Part shown: piece after piece, positions 15,701 to 24,477 of the stretch
How positions within the stretch are numbered: the stretch's first letter is position 1
How the letters are laid out: each line of letters starts with the position of its first letter
Source of the DNA: Stenotrophomonas maltophilia
GTDB taxonomy: Bacteria; Pseudomonadota; Gammaproteobacteria; Xanthomonadales; Xanthomonadaceae
Direction of reading: 5' to 3'
Assembly (NCBI RefSeq): GCF_039555535.1
Contig: NZ_CP154630.1
Location: 1,873,001 to 1,937,000 of the forward strand
DNA: 64,000 nt
Position numbers and translations under genes: made by a program
The notes under the pieces: generated by a model
Told to the model about the DNA's origin: nothing
What the model saw: only the letters and a program-made list of their open reading frames with translations
Databases searched by the model: none

Positions 15701-18450
15701 TCGAACGCATCGACGCTCTGACCAGCACTCAGGCGGCACTTGCCGCACTGGCTCAAGTCGACCGGCAAGGCGAAGCCGCGTTCGGTGACCTGTGGCGAGG
15801 CTTCGCTTCGGATGCTGCTGCGCTCCAAGATGCTTGTCTCTGGATGACTACCAACGCTGACTTGAGGATGCTGGCCTCGCGCACCGTCGACGCCCAGCAG
15901 ATGCTTGAGCAGGCGACAAATCAGCTTGAGGAAGCTGAAAGGCTGGACATCGAGCTTTCTGAGCTATTCACTATTTTACGATTTGCAGGCAACGACGAGG
16001 TCGCATCGAATACCGCTGACGTCTCCGTGAATGCCGCGATAGGCCAGCTCAAAGCGTGGGAAGCAGATCCGGAAGGGCTCCCGCAATGGGTTGCTTACAT
16101 AGCTCAAGCAAATGTGGCCAAACGACGTGGACTGAAGAACTTCGTCGATGCGCTGGCGACCGGTGTCTTAACTCCTGATGAGGCTCGGGGCACGTTCGAT
16201 CTAGCCTATTATGAGGCGGTTCTGTCAGCAATGGTGGCGCGGGCCCCTGAACTGGCGACGTTCGACGGTAAGAAGCAGACCGAGCTTGTCGAGTCGTTCT
16301 GCGAGCTAGATCGAAGCCGCATTGACTTGGCTCGGAGGCAGGTTTCCCGCTCGCATCGCGAGCGAATCCCGTCGAAGAACGGGGCGGCGGGCCCTGTGGC
16401 GGTGATTCTCGGCGAGATGGCGAAGAAGAGAAGCCACCTCCCTATTCGCCAACTGATGGTGTCGGCGGCGCCTGCCATCCAAGCACTCAAGCCGGTTTTC
16501 ATGATGAGCCCGCTGTCGGTGGCGCAGTTTTTACCCCCAGGTGCGGTGGAATTTGATCTTTTGGTCATCGACGAGGCTAGTCAGGTCCAGCCAATCGACG
16601 CCTTGGGTGCCATTGCCCGCGCCAAGCAACTGGTCATCGTAGGCGACGAGCGTCAATTGCCGCCCACGCGGTTCTTCTCAAGAGCTCTGGGCGATTCGTC
16701 CACACATGTGGATGAGTCCGCAGCGCCGGCGGATGTTGAGAGTATCTTGGGACTTTGCCTCGCGCGGGGGCTACCGGACAGAATGCTCCAGTGGCACTAC
16801 CGAAGCCGCCACCAGTCTCTAATTGCGGTGTCCAATAGTCAGTTCTACGAGAACAAGCTAGTGATCGTGCCAAGCCCATACACGAGTGAGGCGGGCGTGG
16901 GTCTGCGGTTCCACCACCTGCCCGACGCCGTCTATGATCGTGGTGGCACTAGCACCAACGCGCGTGAGGCGAAGGCTGTTGCCATGGCGGTCATTGCTCA
17001 CGCACAAACGACACCGCATCTTACCTTGGGGGCTGCCGCTTTCTCGACCCAGCAACGGCGGGCAATCTTTGACGAAGTGGAGCTGCTGCGTCGCCAACAT
17101 CCTGAGACCGAAGGTTTCTTCACGGCACACGCCCACGAGCCGTTCTTCGTCAAAAGCTTGGAGAACATCCAGGGCGACGAACGCGATGTCATCTTCATCT
17201 CTATCGGCTATGGCCAAGATTCGCGCGGCGGCGTGAGCATGAACTTCGGACCGGTCAGCAGCGAAGGCGGTGAACGACGTCTCAACGTGCTCATCAGTCG
17301 CGCCAAACAACGATGTGAGGTCTTTTCGTCCATCACTGACGAAGACATCGATCTCAGTCGAGGCAAGGGCAAGGGCACTGCTGCACTCAAACTGTTCTTG
17401 CACTATGCCCGCACAGGGCGCCTCCATATCGCCGACGAGGCTGTCGAACAGCGCAAAAGGACGTTTGAGCAGGAGGTTGCAAAAGCGCTCATCGCTCGTG
17501 GCTACGACCTTCACATGCATGTGGGGGTGGCCGGCTTCTTCGTCGACATTGCCATCGCCGATCCGGAGAGGCCAGGGCGCTACATCATTGGTATCGAATG
17601 CGACGGAGACTCCTACCGAAGGTCCAACGGTGCGCGTGATCGAGACCGTCTACGTGACCAGGCGCTCCGTGATAAGGGCTGGCAAGTCCACAGGGTATGG
17701 AGTGCGGAATGGTTCCTCAGGCCTGCCGCGGAACTTGATGCCCTGGTGCGCGTCATCGAGCGTTCAAAACTGGAGCCGGACCCCTTTGAGGCAGAGACGG
17801 TCTCTCGATCACGCGCCGTTCCAGTCAACATCGAGAGCGTGGAACACGACGACTTCGTCGAAGTGGGTCTGGTTAGCTCTGACGAGCTGCCCAGCACCGA
17901 GCCTTATGTGGAAGCCAACTTCGCGGTGCCCAGTCAGCAACAGGAGCTGCATGCAGTTCCTGCAATGCGGATGGCAGGTTTTGTGCGCGACTTGGTTCAC
18001 GTCGAGGGCCCGATCCATCGGTCAGAGGCCGTTGTTCGAATTCGTTCTCTATGGGGCTTGCAACGAGCCGGAGGGCGCATCCAGAGTGCGGTGGATGAGG
18101 GCATCCGGCGGGCGGTTGAAGACGGTCTGGTGTTGCAGGATGGGGAGTTCCTCCTGTGGCCCGGTCGCGCTGTTCGAGTGAGGGACAGAAGCTGCGTTCA
18201 TTCTCTGAGCTTGCGTCGACCTGAGTTGCTTCCACCCATGGAGATGGATGTCGCGATCTTGGAACTGGTGCGCGAGAACTTAGGGGCATCATTGGATGAA
18301 GTAGCGCTTCACGTGTCGCGCCGGCTGGGCTTCCGAACGACGAGCGCGCAGCTGCGTGCTGCTCTAGTGGGTAGGGCCGAAACACTTTTGGCGCGCGGTG
18401 TCTTGGTCCTGCGGAATGGATTGTTGGCGGAGCGACCTATTCAACAGTGA
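12793..18450 (+). CDS. DUF4011/DUF3320 superfamily 1 helicase with Vsr-like nuclease domain
   Basis: This very large protein has 1885 residues; the start ATG has GGGGGGAG upstream. Residues about 20-230 are DUF4011-like (LLDLSTRNRLLSVPRSGHAK). Walker A GPPGTGKSQTIANVI lies near residue 375. A roughly 870-residue helical region, which I read as a coiled arm, separates it from the rest of the motor: LLVIDEASQVQPIDAL near 1255, GDERQLPPTRFFS, WHYRSRHQSLI, ENIQGDERDVIFISIGYG and RRLNVLISRAKQR. Near residue 1600 a restriction-endonuclease-like domain reads IECDGDSYRRS...RDRDRLRDQALRDKGW and VWSAEWF. A DUF3320-like segment (GPIHRSEAVVRIRSLWG) follows. It is most likely a nucleic-acid-targeting defence protein. 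Confidence 0.85.
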   Translation: MDKSFEEGTVDAPESGSVLRERGSLIDKVNRARLELLDLSTRNRLLSVPRSGHAKTVEVVNELAKAMYQTLVIDGKRFTFAAGRADPKTAADDAVGEEGDQSDSAGAVQVKGVDAEADLTLVEDELDDLELLAQPNLELDEQGRRVSHWDAQLMTRLTPTGLQKRLLDLYVDARTLQEEQGINVLYLGIGYLKWRAPTTPKIDRYAPLVLVPVALERSNAGEKFHLRWQGDEIVANLSLQLFLQRQFEMKLPEIDEFESLDIDDYLSKVASLIEGKPDWAVVPDDAVLGLFSFAKFMMYRDLDPASWEQSGGLGALPALRGVVSDGFPGAAISTSEEDIDATVSPEHMRHVVDSDSSQSLVVHDVLKGRSIVVQGPPGTGKSQTIANVIAGAIADKKRVLFVAEKLAALEVVKRRLDQVRLGAACLELHSNKANKRALLEELRLTWNLSPLANEDSGPIVRQLTERRDLLNAHASRLHQEMLPSRLTPYEVFGNLVRLRREGYVTARIRLDSPLEWAWDRVEENQKLLQDLCDRVLAMGIPDQHAWAGVGNDALLPNDRDRLIGEIAELATTLEEWRQRTVELTSALDLTFSDSLDAPQAAIDRTKVLLTAPALGPGALADASWETPSGLESLVEDVRRAQELRRTCNEFAADSAVERVWEQTRQELSSVPGDFVLVRELSVMRDAHQKLSGMGSDLERLAQLVGEQRPLTFEVMAHVCALAERASSAPQIDRDALVARIWERGVDSVQNLVEWVQQVQAARRELSEVFRDSAWSSNFEGARLQIASRTGSFLRFLSGEWRAANRLVRAQLRNPKLPADHLLPALDKLLDAQAALRRLDEGNAQGEEAFGANWERDRSDAAFLRGVVAWMRGMRPLGLGAREQVAAIGDKGLAAELAARLGPGLAEVQALLSPIHESLLTSGQMLWSAVESSLPRVPLHRLLDDTAPFEQAISACDSLNNAKAMTVSLALERIDALTSTQAALAALAQVDRQGEAAFGDLWRGFASDAAALQDACLWMTTNADLRMLASRTVDAQQMLEQATNQLEEAERLDIELSELFTILRFAGNDEVASNTADVSVNAAIGQLKAWEADPEGLPQWVAYIAQANVAKRRGLKNFVDALATGVLTPDEARGTFDLAYYEAVLSAMVARAPELATFDGKKQTELVESFCELDRSRIDLARRQVSRSHRERIPSKNGAAGPVAVILGEMAKKRSHLPIRQLMVSAAPAIQALKPVFMMSPLSVAQFLPPGAVEFDLLVIDEASQVQPIDALGAIARAKQLVIVGDERQLPPTRFFSRALGDSSTHVDESAAPADVESILGLCLARGLPDRMLQWHYRSRHQSLIAVSNSQFYENKLVIVPSPYTSEAGVGLRFHHLPDAVYDRGGTSTNAREAKAVAMAVIAHAQTTPHLTLGAAAFSTQQRRAIFDEVELLRRQHPETEGFFTAHAHEPFFVKSLENIQGDERDVIFISIGYGQDSRGGVSMNFGPVSSEGGERRLNVLISRAKQRCEVFSSITDEDIDLSRGKGKGTAALKLFLHYARTGRLHIADEAVEQRKRTFEQEVAKALIARGYDLHMHVGVAGFFVDIAIADPERPGRYIIGIECDGDSYRRSNGARDRDRLRDQALRDKGWQVHRVWSAEWFLRPAAELDALVRVIERSKLEPDPFEAETVSRSRAVPVNIESVEHDDFVEVGLVSSDELPSTEPYVEANFAVPSQQQELHAVPAMRMAGFVRDLVHVEGPIHRSEAVVRIRSLWGLQRAGGRIQSAVDEGIRRAVEDGLVLQDGEFLLWPGRAVRVRDRSCVHSLSLRRPELLPPMEMDVAILELVRENLGASLDEVALHVSRRLGFRTTSAQLRAALVGRAETLLARGVLVLRNGLLAERPIQQ

Positions 18451-18586
18451 GCGTGCTGGAGCTGCTGTAAAGAGAGGGGGAAGTAGGCAATGCTGGTCTT
18501 AGTCACCCGCCACTGACGGCGGAGCCCAGCGGTGGGAAAAAGGGAGGGCAAAGAGGTCAAGGAAAGAACTTGCTGGAGTCGGTCAA

Positions 18587-18955
18587 TCATTTGGCGAACT
18601 GCCCCTCCTGGTATCGCGGCAATTCCACCTTGGGCCGATACAGCTCCATGGCGCTGATCTGCTTGCTCCGGGTCACGTACGGTTTCTTGTGGAGGTAGTG
18701 CTTGCGCAGCACCTGGACCCGATCCCGGGGAGCAGTGCTGTGGCCGGTGACCAGCGCAATCTCCCTCTCCGGAGCATCGTTGACATCCAATTCGGTAGCG
18801 AGGGTATGGCGGAAGGTATGGAAGCCGATTCCCTTGGCAAAGCCTAAGCCTTTCAGGTAGCGGCCGAAGTCCACCACGAATTGCTGGCCGTAGCGAGCGT
18901 TGGTCTCTCCCGTCTTGCGGTTCACGCCGGCAGAGAGGAGGGGGAGCACCCGCGC
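18587..18955 (-). pseudogene. tyrosine integrase, C-terminal fragment
   Basis: The frame holds the end of a tyrosine recombinase: RYGQQFVVDFGRYLKGLGF, the box HTFRHTLATEL, then ALVTGHS and VLRKHYLHKK ending in EGQFAK. The N-terminal two thirds, including the arm-binding and core-binding domains and the first catalytic Arg, are missing. Integrase-like sequence ends near 18955 where similarity to the upstream region of the small Cys-rich gene begins. It cannot recombine on its own. No gene is seen in 18451-18586. Confidence 0.75.
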
Positions 18956-18988
18956 ATGCCCAAGGAGGGCGACCAACGGAGTCATGGC

Positions 18989-19192
18989 ATGAAGATTGGA
19001 TTCAAGCTTTCTGTTGCTGTTGCGGCCTGTGCGTTGACCTTTGGAATCAGTAGCGCCACGGCGAAAGCCCCTGGCCCTTGTTCCGTCTGCGAGGTCCAAT
19101 ACATTGCATGCGAGGCGTCAGGTACAGACTTGAGTATCTGTATCCGGAACTATATGCAATGCTTGCGTCTGAACGGCTGCATTATCCCGTAA
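18989..19192 (+). CDS. small secreted Cys-rich protein (paralogue of 27311-27508)
   Basis: The protein has 67 residues. An N-terminal signal peptide (MKIGFKLSVAVAACALTFG, cleavage near SATAKA) precedes a mature part with paired cysteines: CSVCEVQYIAC, then CIRNYMQCLRLNGC and a terminal IIP. The gene at 27311 is clearly related in signal peptide, Cys spacing and upstream leader (CCCAAGGAGGGC...CAACGGAGT). The function is unknown; the spacing suggests two disulfides or a small periplasmic helical hairpin. Confidence 0.7.
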   Translation: MKIGFKLSVAVAACALTFGISSATAKAPGPCSVCEVQYIACEASGTDLSICIRNYMQCLRLNGCIIP

Positions 19193-19255
19193 TAAGACGC
19201 GGCGAGGACGTGTGGGGACCTTGCGATACCCTGCAGCCTCGCCACCATCCAGACA

Positions 19256-19282
19256 AAAGCCTCGGTCCTGCCGGGGCTTTTT
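19256..19282 (+). terminator. rho-independent terminator
   Basis: A stem AAAGCC(T)CGG / CCG(G)GGCTTT with a short loop is followed by a T-run. It lies about 65 bases after the small Cys-rich gene and before the convergent helicase gene. Confidence 0.7.
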
Positions 19283-19385
19283 CGTTTCCGGAAACGCCAT
19301 GCCGCGCATCATGCCGGGGGCGAAACCGAGACGGCGCCTGTGTGCCCTGATGCAGGTAGGCGCATGTGGATGGAGCGGGTTGTAT

Positions 19386-22145
19386 TCATCCCCGGCGCCC
19401 ACCCTTCGGCTTGTTATGGCACAGCGGATAGCTGGAGCACGATCTGAAAGCCCCGTGCGGCCCATTGCGGTCCACGAACACGCCCACCTTGCACACCGGG
19501 CAACGTTCTTCGTGGATGGCCACGCCAGACAGGCTCGTCACTTCCACCGCGCCGTCCCGCATCAGCTCATCGAGGAACGGCGAACGTTTCCCCAGCAGAG
19601 TGAACATCGCAACCGACCGCCGCGCTCGCGTCAGCGCCACATAGAACAACCGCCGTTCTTCGCTCAGTGGATAGGTGTCGCCATCCGGCATCGCCAGCGA
19701 AAGCACCGGGTCGTCCGACCGCAGGCTGGGGAAGCCTCGGTGGATCATCCCTGGCAGAATCACATAATCCGCCTCGCGCCCCTTCGATCGATGTGCGGTC
19801 AGAAACTCCACGTCCATCGTGCTGCCGAAGGCAGTCTTCCAATCCGGTGGCACCGCGCTGCGATCGGCGCGATACCGCCCCAGGATGAATACAGTCGCGC
19901 GCCCATTGCGGCCCTGCGGCACCGCGCCTGACAACAGCTGCTGATGCAGCCTGGCGAGGTACTGGCGAACGCCATCCTGCAGCTCCTCGCGACGATTCAT
20001 CTGGAACGCTTGCAGCACTGGCCCCATTGCCGGTGCGGCAGAACGAACCGCCTTGGCAATCTGCGCTGGATTCCGGCTGACGAAACGGCTGGACGCATCG
20101 CAGAGCGCCTGGGGGCAGCGGAATGTCTGCTCCAGTTTCAGCACCTGGCCATGGCCCATCCACTCGCGGAATCGGGTCATCACCGAAACGTCGGCACCGG
20201 CGAAACGATTGATCGACTGCCAGTCATCGCCCACCGCAAACAGGTAGCGCCCCGGTTTACTGACCAAGGCGCGGCATAGGCGAGCGCGGGCGCGCGAGGC
20301 ATCCTGGAATTCGTCCGCCATCACCAGCTCGTAGGGCGATTCATAGCGACCCTGTTCCAGCAGTCCGGCCGCCATGTTGAGCATGTCTTCGAAATCGATG
20401 CCGTGCTCGTCAGCCAGTGCGTTGTCCCAGGCCTGGAAAACAGGGCTGGCGATTTCCAGGAAGCGCCGATGCCGTTCCTTGAACTGGTCTTCGGGCATCT
20501 GTCGCAGGCGCTCGGCCATATCATCCAGCGTCAGGCAGTTGCTCTTGGCATGGGCAATGAAGGTGCGCATCAAGCCGATCAGGTCCGCGTCCGGCATGGG
20601 CTTCGCGCCCTGCTCGGGCAGCTCGCGGTCGGGGTTGGGGTCGAGTTCGACACCGGACTCGCCAAGCCTCTCCGCAAGATTCTGCAGGGCATGTCCACTG
20701 CGCAGGCCAAACGAAGTGGTCTCGACAAGGGCCGTGCCGTGCGCCGCATGCTGCTGACGCTTCCAGTGCATGCCTTCGGCGTAATGGGCGAAGTGCGCCG
20801 GCGGTTGGTCATCGGCATCCAGCGCAAAGTGCTCGTGATACAGGCCGGCGTCCGGGTAATAGAAGTCGGGGCGATACTGGCGATGGGTGTCGGTTGCCGT
20901 ATCGAAATCGTAGCGCCGCTCGTAGTCGTACGTCACGCCGTTGTAGAAGAGCCAGTCGGCGATCACGCACTCTTCCAGGCTCTTCACCCGCTCACCCTGC
21001 AGGGCGCGGATGTAGGGCGTGCCATCGTGGTCGTAGCCGTCGGCCTCCATTTCCGCGCCGAATGGCGGCAGGTCACGCCCGAACACCAGGCGGAACATGT
21101 CCCATTGGGTGCGGAAGTGGGTCGAGCGGTCCTTCAGGTCGTCCACCAGTTCGGCCAGCTTGTTGAAACCCAATGTGGCGTCAGTGGCCCATTCCGGGAT
21201 ATCGGGCTTGCGCCCCGTGGCTTTGACGATGATGGCCAGACCCAGGGCGTGGAAGGTCCGGGCCTCAACCACGCTGTCGCCCATGCCGAGCCGATCGAAA
21301 GATCGCTGCGCGCGCTCCTCCAGCTCCTTGGCAGCGTCCTTGTTGAAGGCGAGCATCACGATGCGTTCGGGTTCGACAAAGCCGCGGTCAATGGCGTAAG
21401 CGGCCTTGGCGACCATGGTGGAGGTCTTGCCGGAACCGGCCGCGGCCACGACCTGGACTCGGTTGTCGAAGCAGATGACGGCGCGGGACTGTTCCTCGGT
21501 CAGCGGCTTGCTCTCGACCCGGTCCAGGAAGTCCTTGGCCAACACCAGCTCACGCCGGGTCATGGCCTCGTTGGCTTCGGCCCAGGCAGCGGACCAATCC
21601 AGGTTCCAGTCGCGCAGGGCGTCCAGCGCTGCGCGATGGCTGTCCGCGTGCAGGTCTTCATGCACGTCTTCATCGCGGAACAGCTGCTCCAGCTCCGGCG
21701 GATGCAGGGACAGGGCGGAGCGCTTCGCCAGCAGCGCCTGCTGCTGCTCGTGGGTGATCCAGCGGCGACCGGCATTGCCCCGGTCGATGAGGGCGTCCGC
21801 GTCGTTCAACCACGACTGGATCTGTTGCAGAACGTTGTCGAACAGGGCCTTGCGCCCACGCGTGGTTCGCGCAAAGAGGACGTGTTGCAGCGCAGCCGCA
21901 AGCCGCGACGCTTGTCCGTTGGGGAGCCCGTCTACGCACAGCCCAGAAGCATCGCCGGTCTGGAGCTCGACCCGTGACCAGAAGACCCCTCGCTGGACCT
22001 GCACCTTCTGCTCATCATCCACGCGCAGCCGGTACTGCTGGCCGGAGACACTGAGTTCAACGTACTCGCCATCAAGCCGCAGCGACCAATGGGGTGAACG
22101 GGTCACACGCCGGCCCCAGCCCGAGGAGCACCATTCCATAGACAT
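19386..22145 (-). CDS. helD: UvrD/HelD-type DNA helicase with C4 zinc finger
   Basis: The protein has 919 residues from the ATG at 22145; an in-frame TTG at 22163 is less likely. An N-terminal region of about 200 residues without helicase motifs is followed by the SF1 motor: AAAGSGKTSTMVAKAAYA near residue 235, MLAFNKDAAKELEER, MADEFQDASRARARL near 610, GDDWQSINRFAGAD, LEQTFRCPQ, TAHRSKGREADYVIL and VALTRARR. The C-terminus CPVCKVGVFVDRNG ... CSSYPLC is a topoisomerase-type C4 zinc finger, a feature of helicase IV relatives. The role would be 3'-5' DNA unwinding in repair or recombination. The gene stands alone. Confidence 0.85.
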   Translation of the reverse strand: MSMEWCSSGWGRRVTRSPHWSLRLDGEYVELSVSGQQYRLRVDDEQKVQVQRGVFWSRVELQTGDASGLCVDGLPNGQASRLAAALQHVLFARTTRGRKALFDNVLQQIQSWLNDADALIDRGNAGRRWITHEQQQALLAKRSALSLHPPELEQLFRDEDVHEDLHADSHRAALDALRDWNLDWSAAWAEANEAMTRRELVLAKDFLDRVESKPLTEEQSRAVICFDNRVQVVAAAGSGKTSTMVAKAAYAIDRGFVEPERIVMLAFNKDAAKELEERAQRSFDRLGMGDSVVEARTFHALGLAIIVKATGRKPDIPEWATDATLGFNKLAELVDDLKDRSTHFRTQWDMFRLVFGRDLPPFGAEMEADGYDHDGTPYIRALQGERVKSLEECVIADWLFYNGVTYDYERRYDFDTATDTHRQYRPDFYYPDAGLYHEHFALDADDQPPAHFAHYAEGMHWKRQQHAAHGTALVETTSFGLRSGHALQNLAERLGESGVELDPNPDRELPEQGAKPMPDADLIGLMRTFIAHAKSNCLTLDDMAERLRQMPEDQFKERHRRFLEIASPVFQAWDNALADEHGIDFEDMLNMAAGLLEQGRYESPYELVMADEFQDASRARARLCRALVSKPGRYLFAVGDDWQSINRFAGADVSVMTRFREWMGHGQVLKLEQTFRCPQALCDASSRFVSRNPAQIAKAVRSAAPAMGPVLQAFQMNRREELQDGVRQYLARLHQQLLSGAVPQGRNGRATVFILGRYRADRSAVPPDWKTAFGSTMDVEFLTAHRSKGREADYVILPGMIHRGFPSLRSDDPVLSLAMPDGDTYPLSEERRLFYVALTRARRSVAMFTLLGKRSPFLDELMRDGAVEVTSLSGVAIHEERCPVCKVGVFVDRNGPHGAFRSCSSYPLCHNKPKGGRRG

Positions 22146-22437
22146 CCAGATATTGCCTTGCAAGTGTCAATAGGGCTTATTGAGCCCCTAAGCCCACATG
22201 ATAAGGGGCTTGGAAGCCGCCTGTGGTCGTCAGCTCGCGGATTGACCTCGGTAAGGGCTTCGCATACGCAGGAAGTGGTCTGTGGAGTCGCGGGGTGTCG
22301 CGCTTATCGCGTGCGTCCCGGATGTGCGCTCCGTACGTGCCACTATGCACCTGTGCAATGGTGTGCCACGATCCGGCGGCTCACTGCATGTTGAGTGGAA
22401 GCGGTGCTTGGAGAAGGGCTTGGGAGGGAATGCCCCG

Positions 22438-22830
22438 ATGAATGCAGTGGATCCGGAATTGAAGAGGTTGCTGGCAAGGTTCGATGAGTGCCACACCTTC
22501 GAAGGCTGCCAGTTGACCAGTCCGGAAAGCCATGGGATCGACGACGATACGCCGCTGCATATAGCGGCGTTCAATAACGAAGTGGATCTACTCAAAGAGT
22601 TGATGCCGTTCGTCACCAATATCGACGTACTCGGGGATATTGGATTGACCCCGATGGCGAACGCGGTGATTAGTGAAAGCCTCGAGGCCGTTGTCTACCT
22701 TCTCTCCTGTGGTGCGGACCCCATGATCCTGGATGAAGTGGGCGATTCGGTGCTGGAGATCATGAAGAGGAGACCCGTCTTCAATCAGTTGGTTGAGCAG
22801 ATCGAGAGCGAGCTGCCGGGGGCGGTTTGA
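22438..22830 (+). CDS. ankyrin-repeat protein
   Basis: The protein has 130 residues from the ATG at 22438, preceded by GGGAGGGAA. It carries at least two ankyrin units: DTPLHIAAFNNEVDLLKELM and GLTPMANAVISESLEAVVYL, with a following LLSCGADP. There is no signal peptide, so it is probably a cytosolic protein-protein adaptor. The gap 22146-22437 shows no other gene; longer in-frame starts back to 22282 exist but read as non-coding. Confidence 0.75.
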   Translation: MNAVDPELKRLLARFDECHTFEGCQLTSPESHGIDDDTPLHIAAFNNEVDLLKELMPFVTNIDVLGDIGLTPMANAVISESLEAVVYLLSCGADPMILDEVGDSVLEIMKRRPVFNQLVEQIESELPGAV

Positions 22831-22918
22831 GGCGGGCGAGGTGTGGGTGCTGGAGCGCGCTCGTGGCTCCGCAACCTGGGGCAGGCCGAGAAGATCACGG
22901 TGCTAGGATCGCGTGCCA

Positions 22919-23239
22919 TCACTCGTAGGCGCGATCCTGCTTCGTTGGCGGTACTTCGACTACATCACCACGCCGGATCAGCTCATCCAGATCCACCGCC
23001 GAAGCGGCCAGGGCATCCTGTGCATCGAAATCCCACTTGTCCTTGTACTCGCGTGCCAGCAGGTCGCAGACCGCCTTGGCACGCGGATAGGCATCGTCCT
23101 TGCCCTCGCTCTGCTTCAGCGCATCGCGATGGATCTGGCACAGCATGAGCTGGTGCGCATCTTCGGCGCGCTCGCGCTCCCAGGTGATGTCGGGCAGGCC
23201 CGAAAGCGCAGCGGCAAGCGCGAATGCGGTCATTGGCAT
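22919..23239 (-). CDS. hypothetical protein, possible secretion signal
   Basis: The protein has 106 residues. The first 19 (MPMTAFALAAALSGLPDIT) could be a short signal peptide. The rest is charged and helical with Cys in QLMLCQIHRD and KAVCDLLAREYK. I do not recognise the family. The ribosome-binding site is weak, so the true start could be the ATG at 23233. Confidence 0.5.
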   Translation of the reverse strand: MPMTAFALAAALSGLPDITWERERAEDAHQLMLCQIHRDALKQSEGKDDAYPRAKAVCDLLAREYKDKWDFDAQDALAASAVDLDELIRRGDVVEVPPTKQDRAYE

Positions 23240-23385
23240 GTCAGGTGTCCAGGCGGCGATGGGAACCCGAGCGTATGCGAGCGGCGTTGGCTTGAGGCCA
23301 CCGCCGCCCGCGTCGTTTCACTGCGTGTTCACCATTCGCCGCAGCATGGAAACTGCATCAAATGCAGTTGATCCAGACGATCTGC

Positions 23386-24375
23386 TCACGCATTCACATC
23401 CACCACAATCCGCCCACGCACCTTGCCCGGGATGATCTGGTCGTAGACGTCCAGCACCTCGGCAAGCCCGATCAGCTGCACGGTGCTTTCCAGCTTCTGC
23501 GGGTCCAGGTCGGTGGCAAGCCGGTCCCATGCACGCTGGCGCACGGCCTGCGGCGCATTCACCGAATCCACGCCAGCAAGCGTCACGTTGCGGAGAATGA
23601 AGGGCAATACCGAGCCATGCAGCTCATCACTCTGCGCCAGCCCGCAGGCGGCCACTGCGCCTCGGTATTTCGTCTCGGCAATGGCGTTGACGAGGGTGGG
23701 GCCACCCGCCACATCGACCACGCCGGCCCAGCGCTCGGCACTCACGGGCCGCTCGCGCGGTTCTGAAAGCTGCGCGCGGTCGATGATCTCGGCGGCGCCC
23801 AGGCTGTGCAGATACCCGGCGTGTTCAGGTCGCCCGGTGGCAGCCACTACGCGATAGCCAAGCTTGGACAGGATCGCCACCGCAATCGAGCCGACGCCGC
23901 CGTTGGCGCCGGTGACCAGCACATCGCCCTTCCCGGGCGTCACGCCTGCATCTTCCAGTGCCAGCACGCACAGCATGGCGGTATAGCCTGCTGTGCCGAT
24001 GGCCATTGCGTCGCGGGTGCTCAGGTTGGCGGGAATCCTGTTGAGCCATTCGCCGCGAACACGGGCACGCTGGGCGAGGCCGCCGTGGTGGCCCATGCTG
24101 AGATCCCAGCCGTTCAACACCACGCGGTCACCGGGTTGGAAACCGGCATTGCCCGATTCCAGTACAACGCCAGCCAGATCGATGCCAGGGATCAACGGGA
24201 ACGTCCGGATCACCGGGCGCGTGCCGGTGAGGGCCAGCGCGTCCTTGTAGTTCAGCGTGGAGTACTCGACCTGCACCAGCACGTCGCCATCCATCAGGTT
24301 GGCTTCATCGAAATCGACCAGCTCCGTGGATACGCCGTCGTTGGTTCTGCGCGTCAGCAGTGCCTTGAAACTCAT
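23386..24375 (-). CDS. acuI: AcuI/YhdH-type quinone oxidoreductase (acrylyl-CoA reductase family)
   Basis: The protein has 329 residues, the usual length for the family. It starts MSFKALLTRRTNDGVSTELV and shows the GroES-like segment STLNYKDALALTG and PLIPGIDLAGVV, then the NADPH-binding VTGANGGVGSIAVAILSKLG and GYRVVAATGRPEH. It lacks the Zn ligands of alcohol dehydrogenases, as expected. The likely reaction is NADPH-dependent reduction of acryloyl-CoA or similar activated alkenes. It is divergent from the HxlR regulator at 24478, which probably controls it. Confidence 0.85.
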   Translation of the reverse strand: MSFKALLTRRTNDGVSTELVDFDEANLMDGDVLVQVEYSTLNYKDALALTGTRPVIRTFPLIPGIDLAGVVLESGNAGFQPGDRVVLNGWDLSMGHHGGLAQRARVRGEWLNRIPANLSTRDAMAIGTAGYTAMLCVLALEDAGVTPGKGDVLVTGANGGVGSIAVAILSKLGYRVVAATGRPEHAGYLHSLGAAEIIDRAQLSEPRERPVSAERWAGVVDVAGGPTLVNAIAETKYRGAVAACGLAQSDELHGSVLPFILRNVTLAGVDSVNAPQAVRQRAWDRLATDLDPQKLESTVQLIGLAEVLDVYDQIIPGKVRGRIVVDVNA

Positions 24376-24477
24376 GGTGCGGTCTCACGTTCAGTGGATG
24401 AGCCCATGCTAGGCTCGCACCGTTATCGCAACAAGAACGATGATTTTCCGTAGGTACTATGGTTTTCCGGAGTATGC

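Larger units (their letters stand above)
1..18955. mobile_element. composite genomic island, right end next to a truncated integrase
   Basis: This stretch is almost entirely accessory: relaxase, H-NS-like protein, toxin-antitoxin-like pair, AlpA-like regulator, phage-tail debris, abortive-infection gene, very large defence-type helicase and an integrase C-terminal fragment. Several parts (for example 7055-7651) are visibly more AT-rich than the core. The right limit is inferred: similarity between the upstream regions of the two small Cys-rich genes (start 18989 plus strand, start 27508 minus strand) begins near 18955, exactly where the integrase fragment stops. The left end lies outside the window. 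It may be several elements accreted together rather than one unit. Confidence 0.55.

Noticed and set aside
20403..21977. A 524-codon open frame on the plus strand
   Set aside because: It is antisense to the HelD-type helicase with clear motifs; no start context or family.
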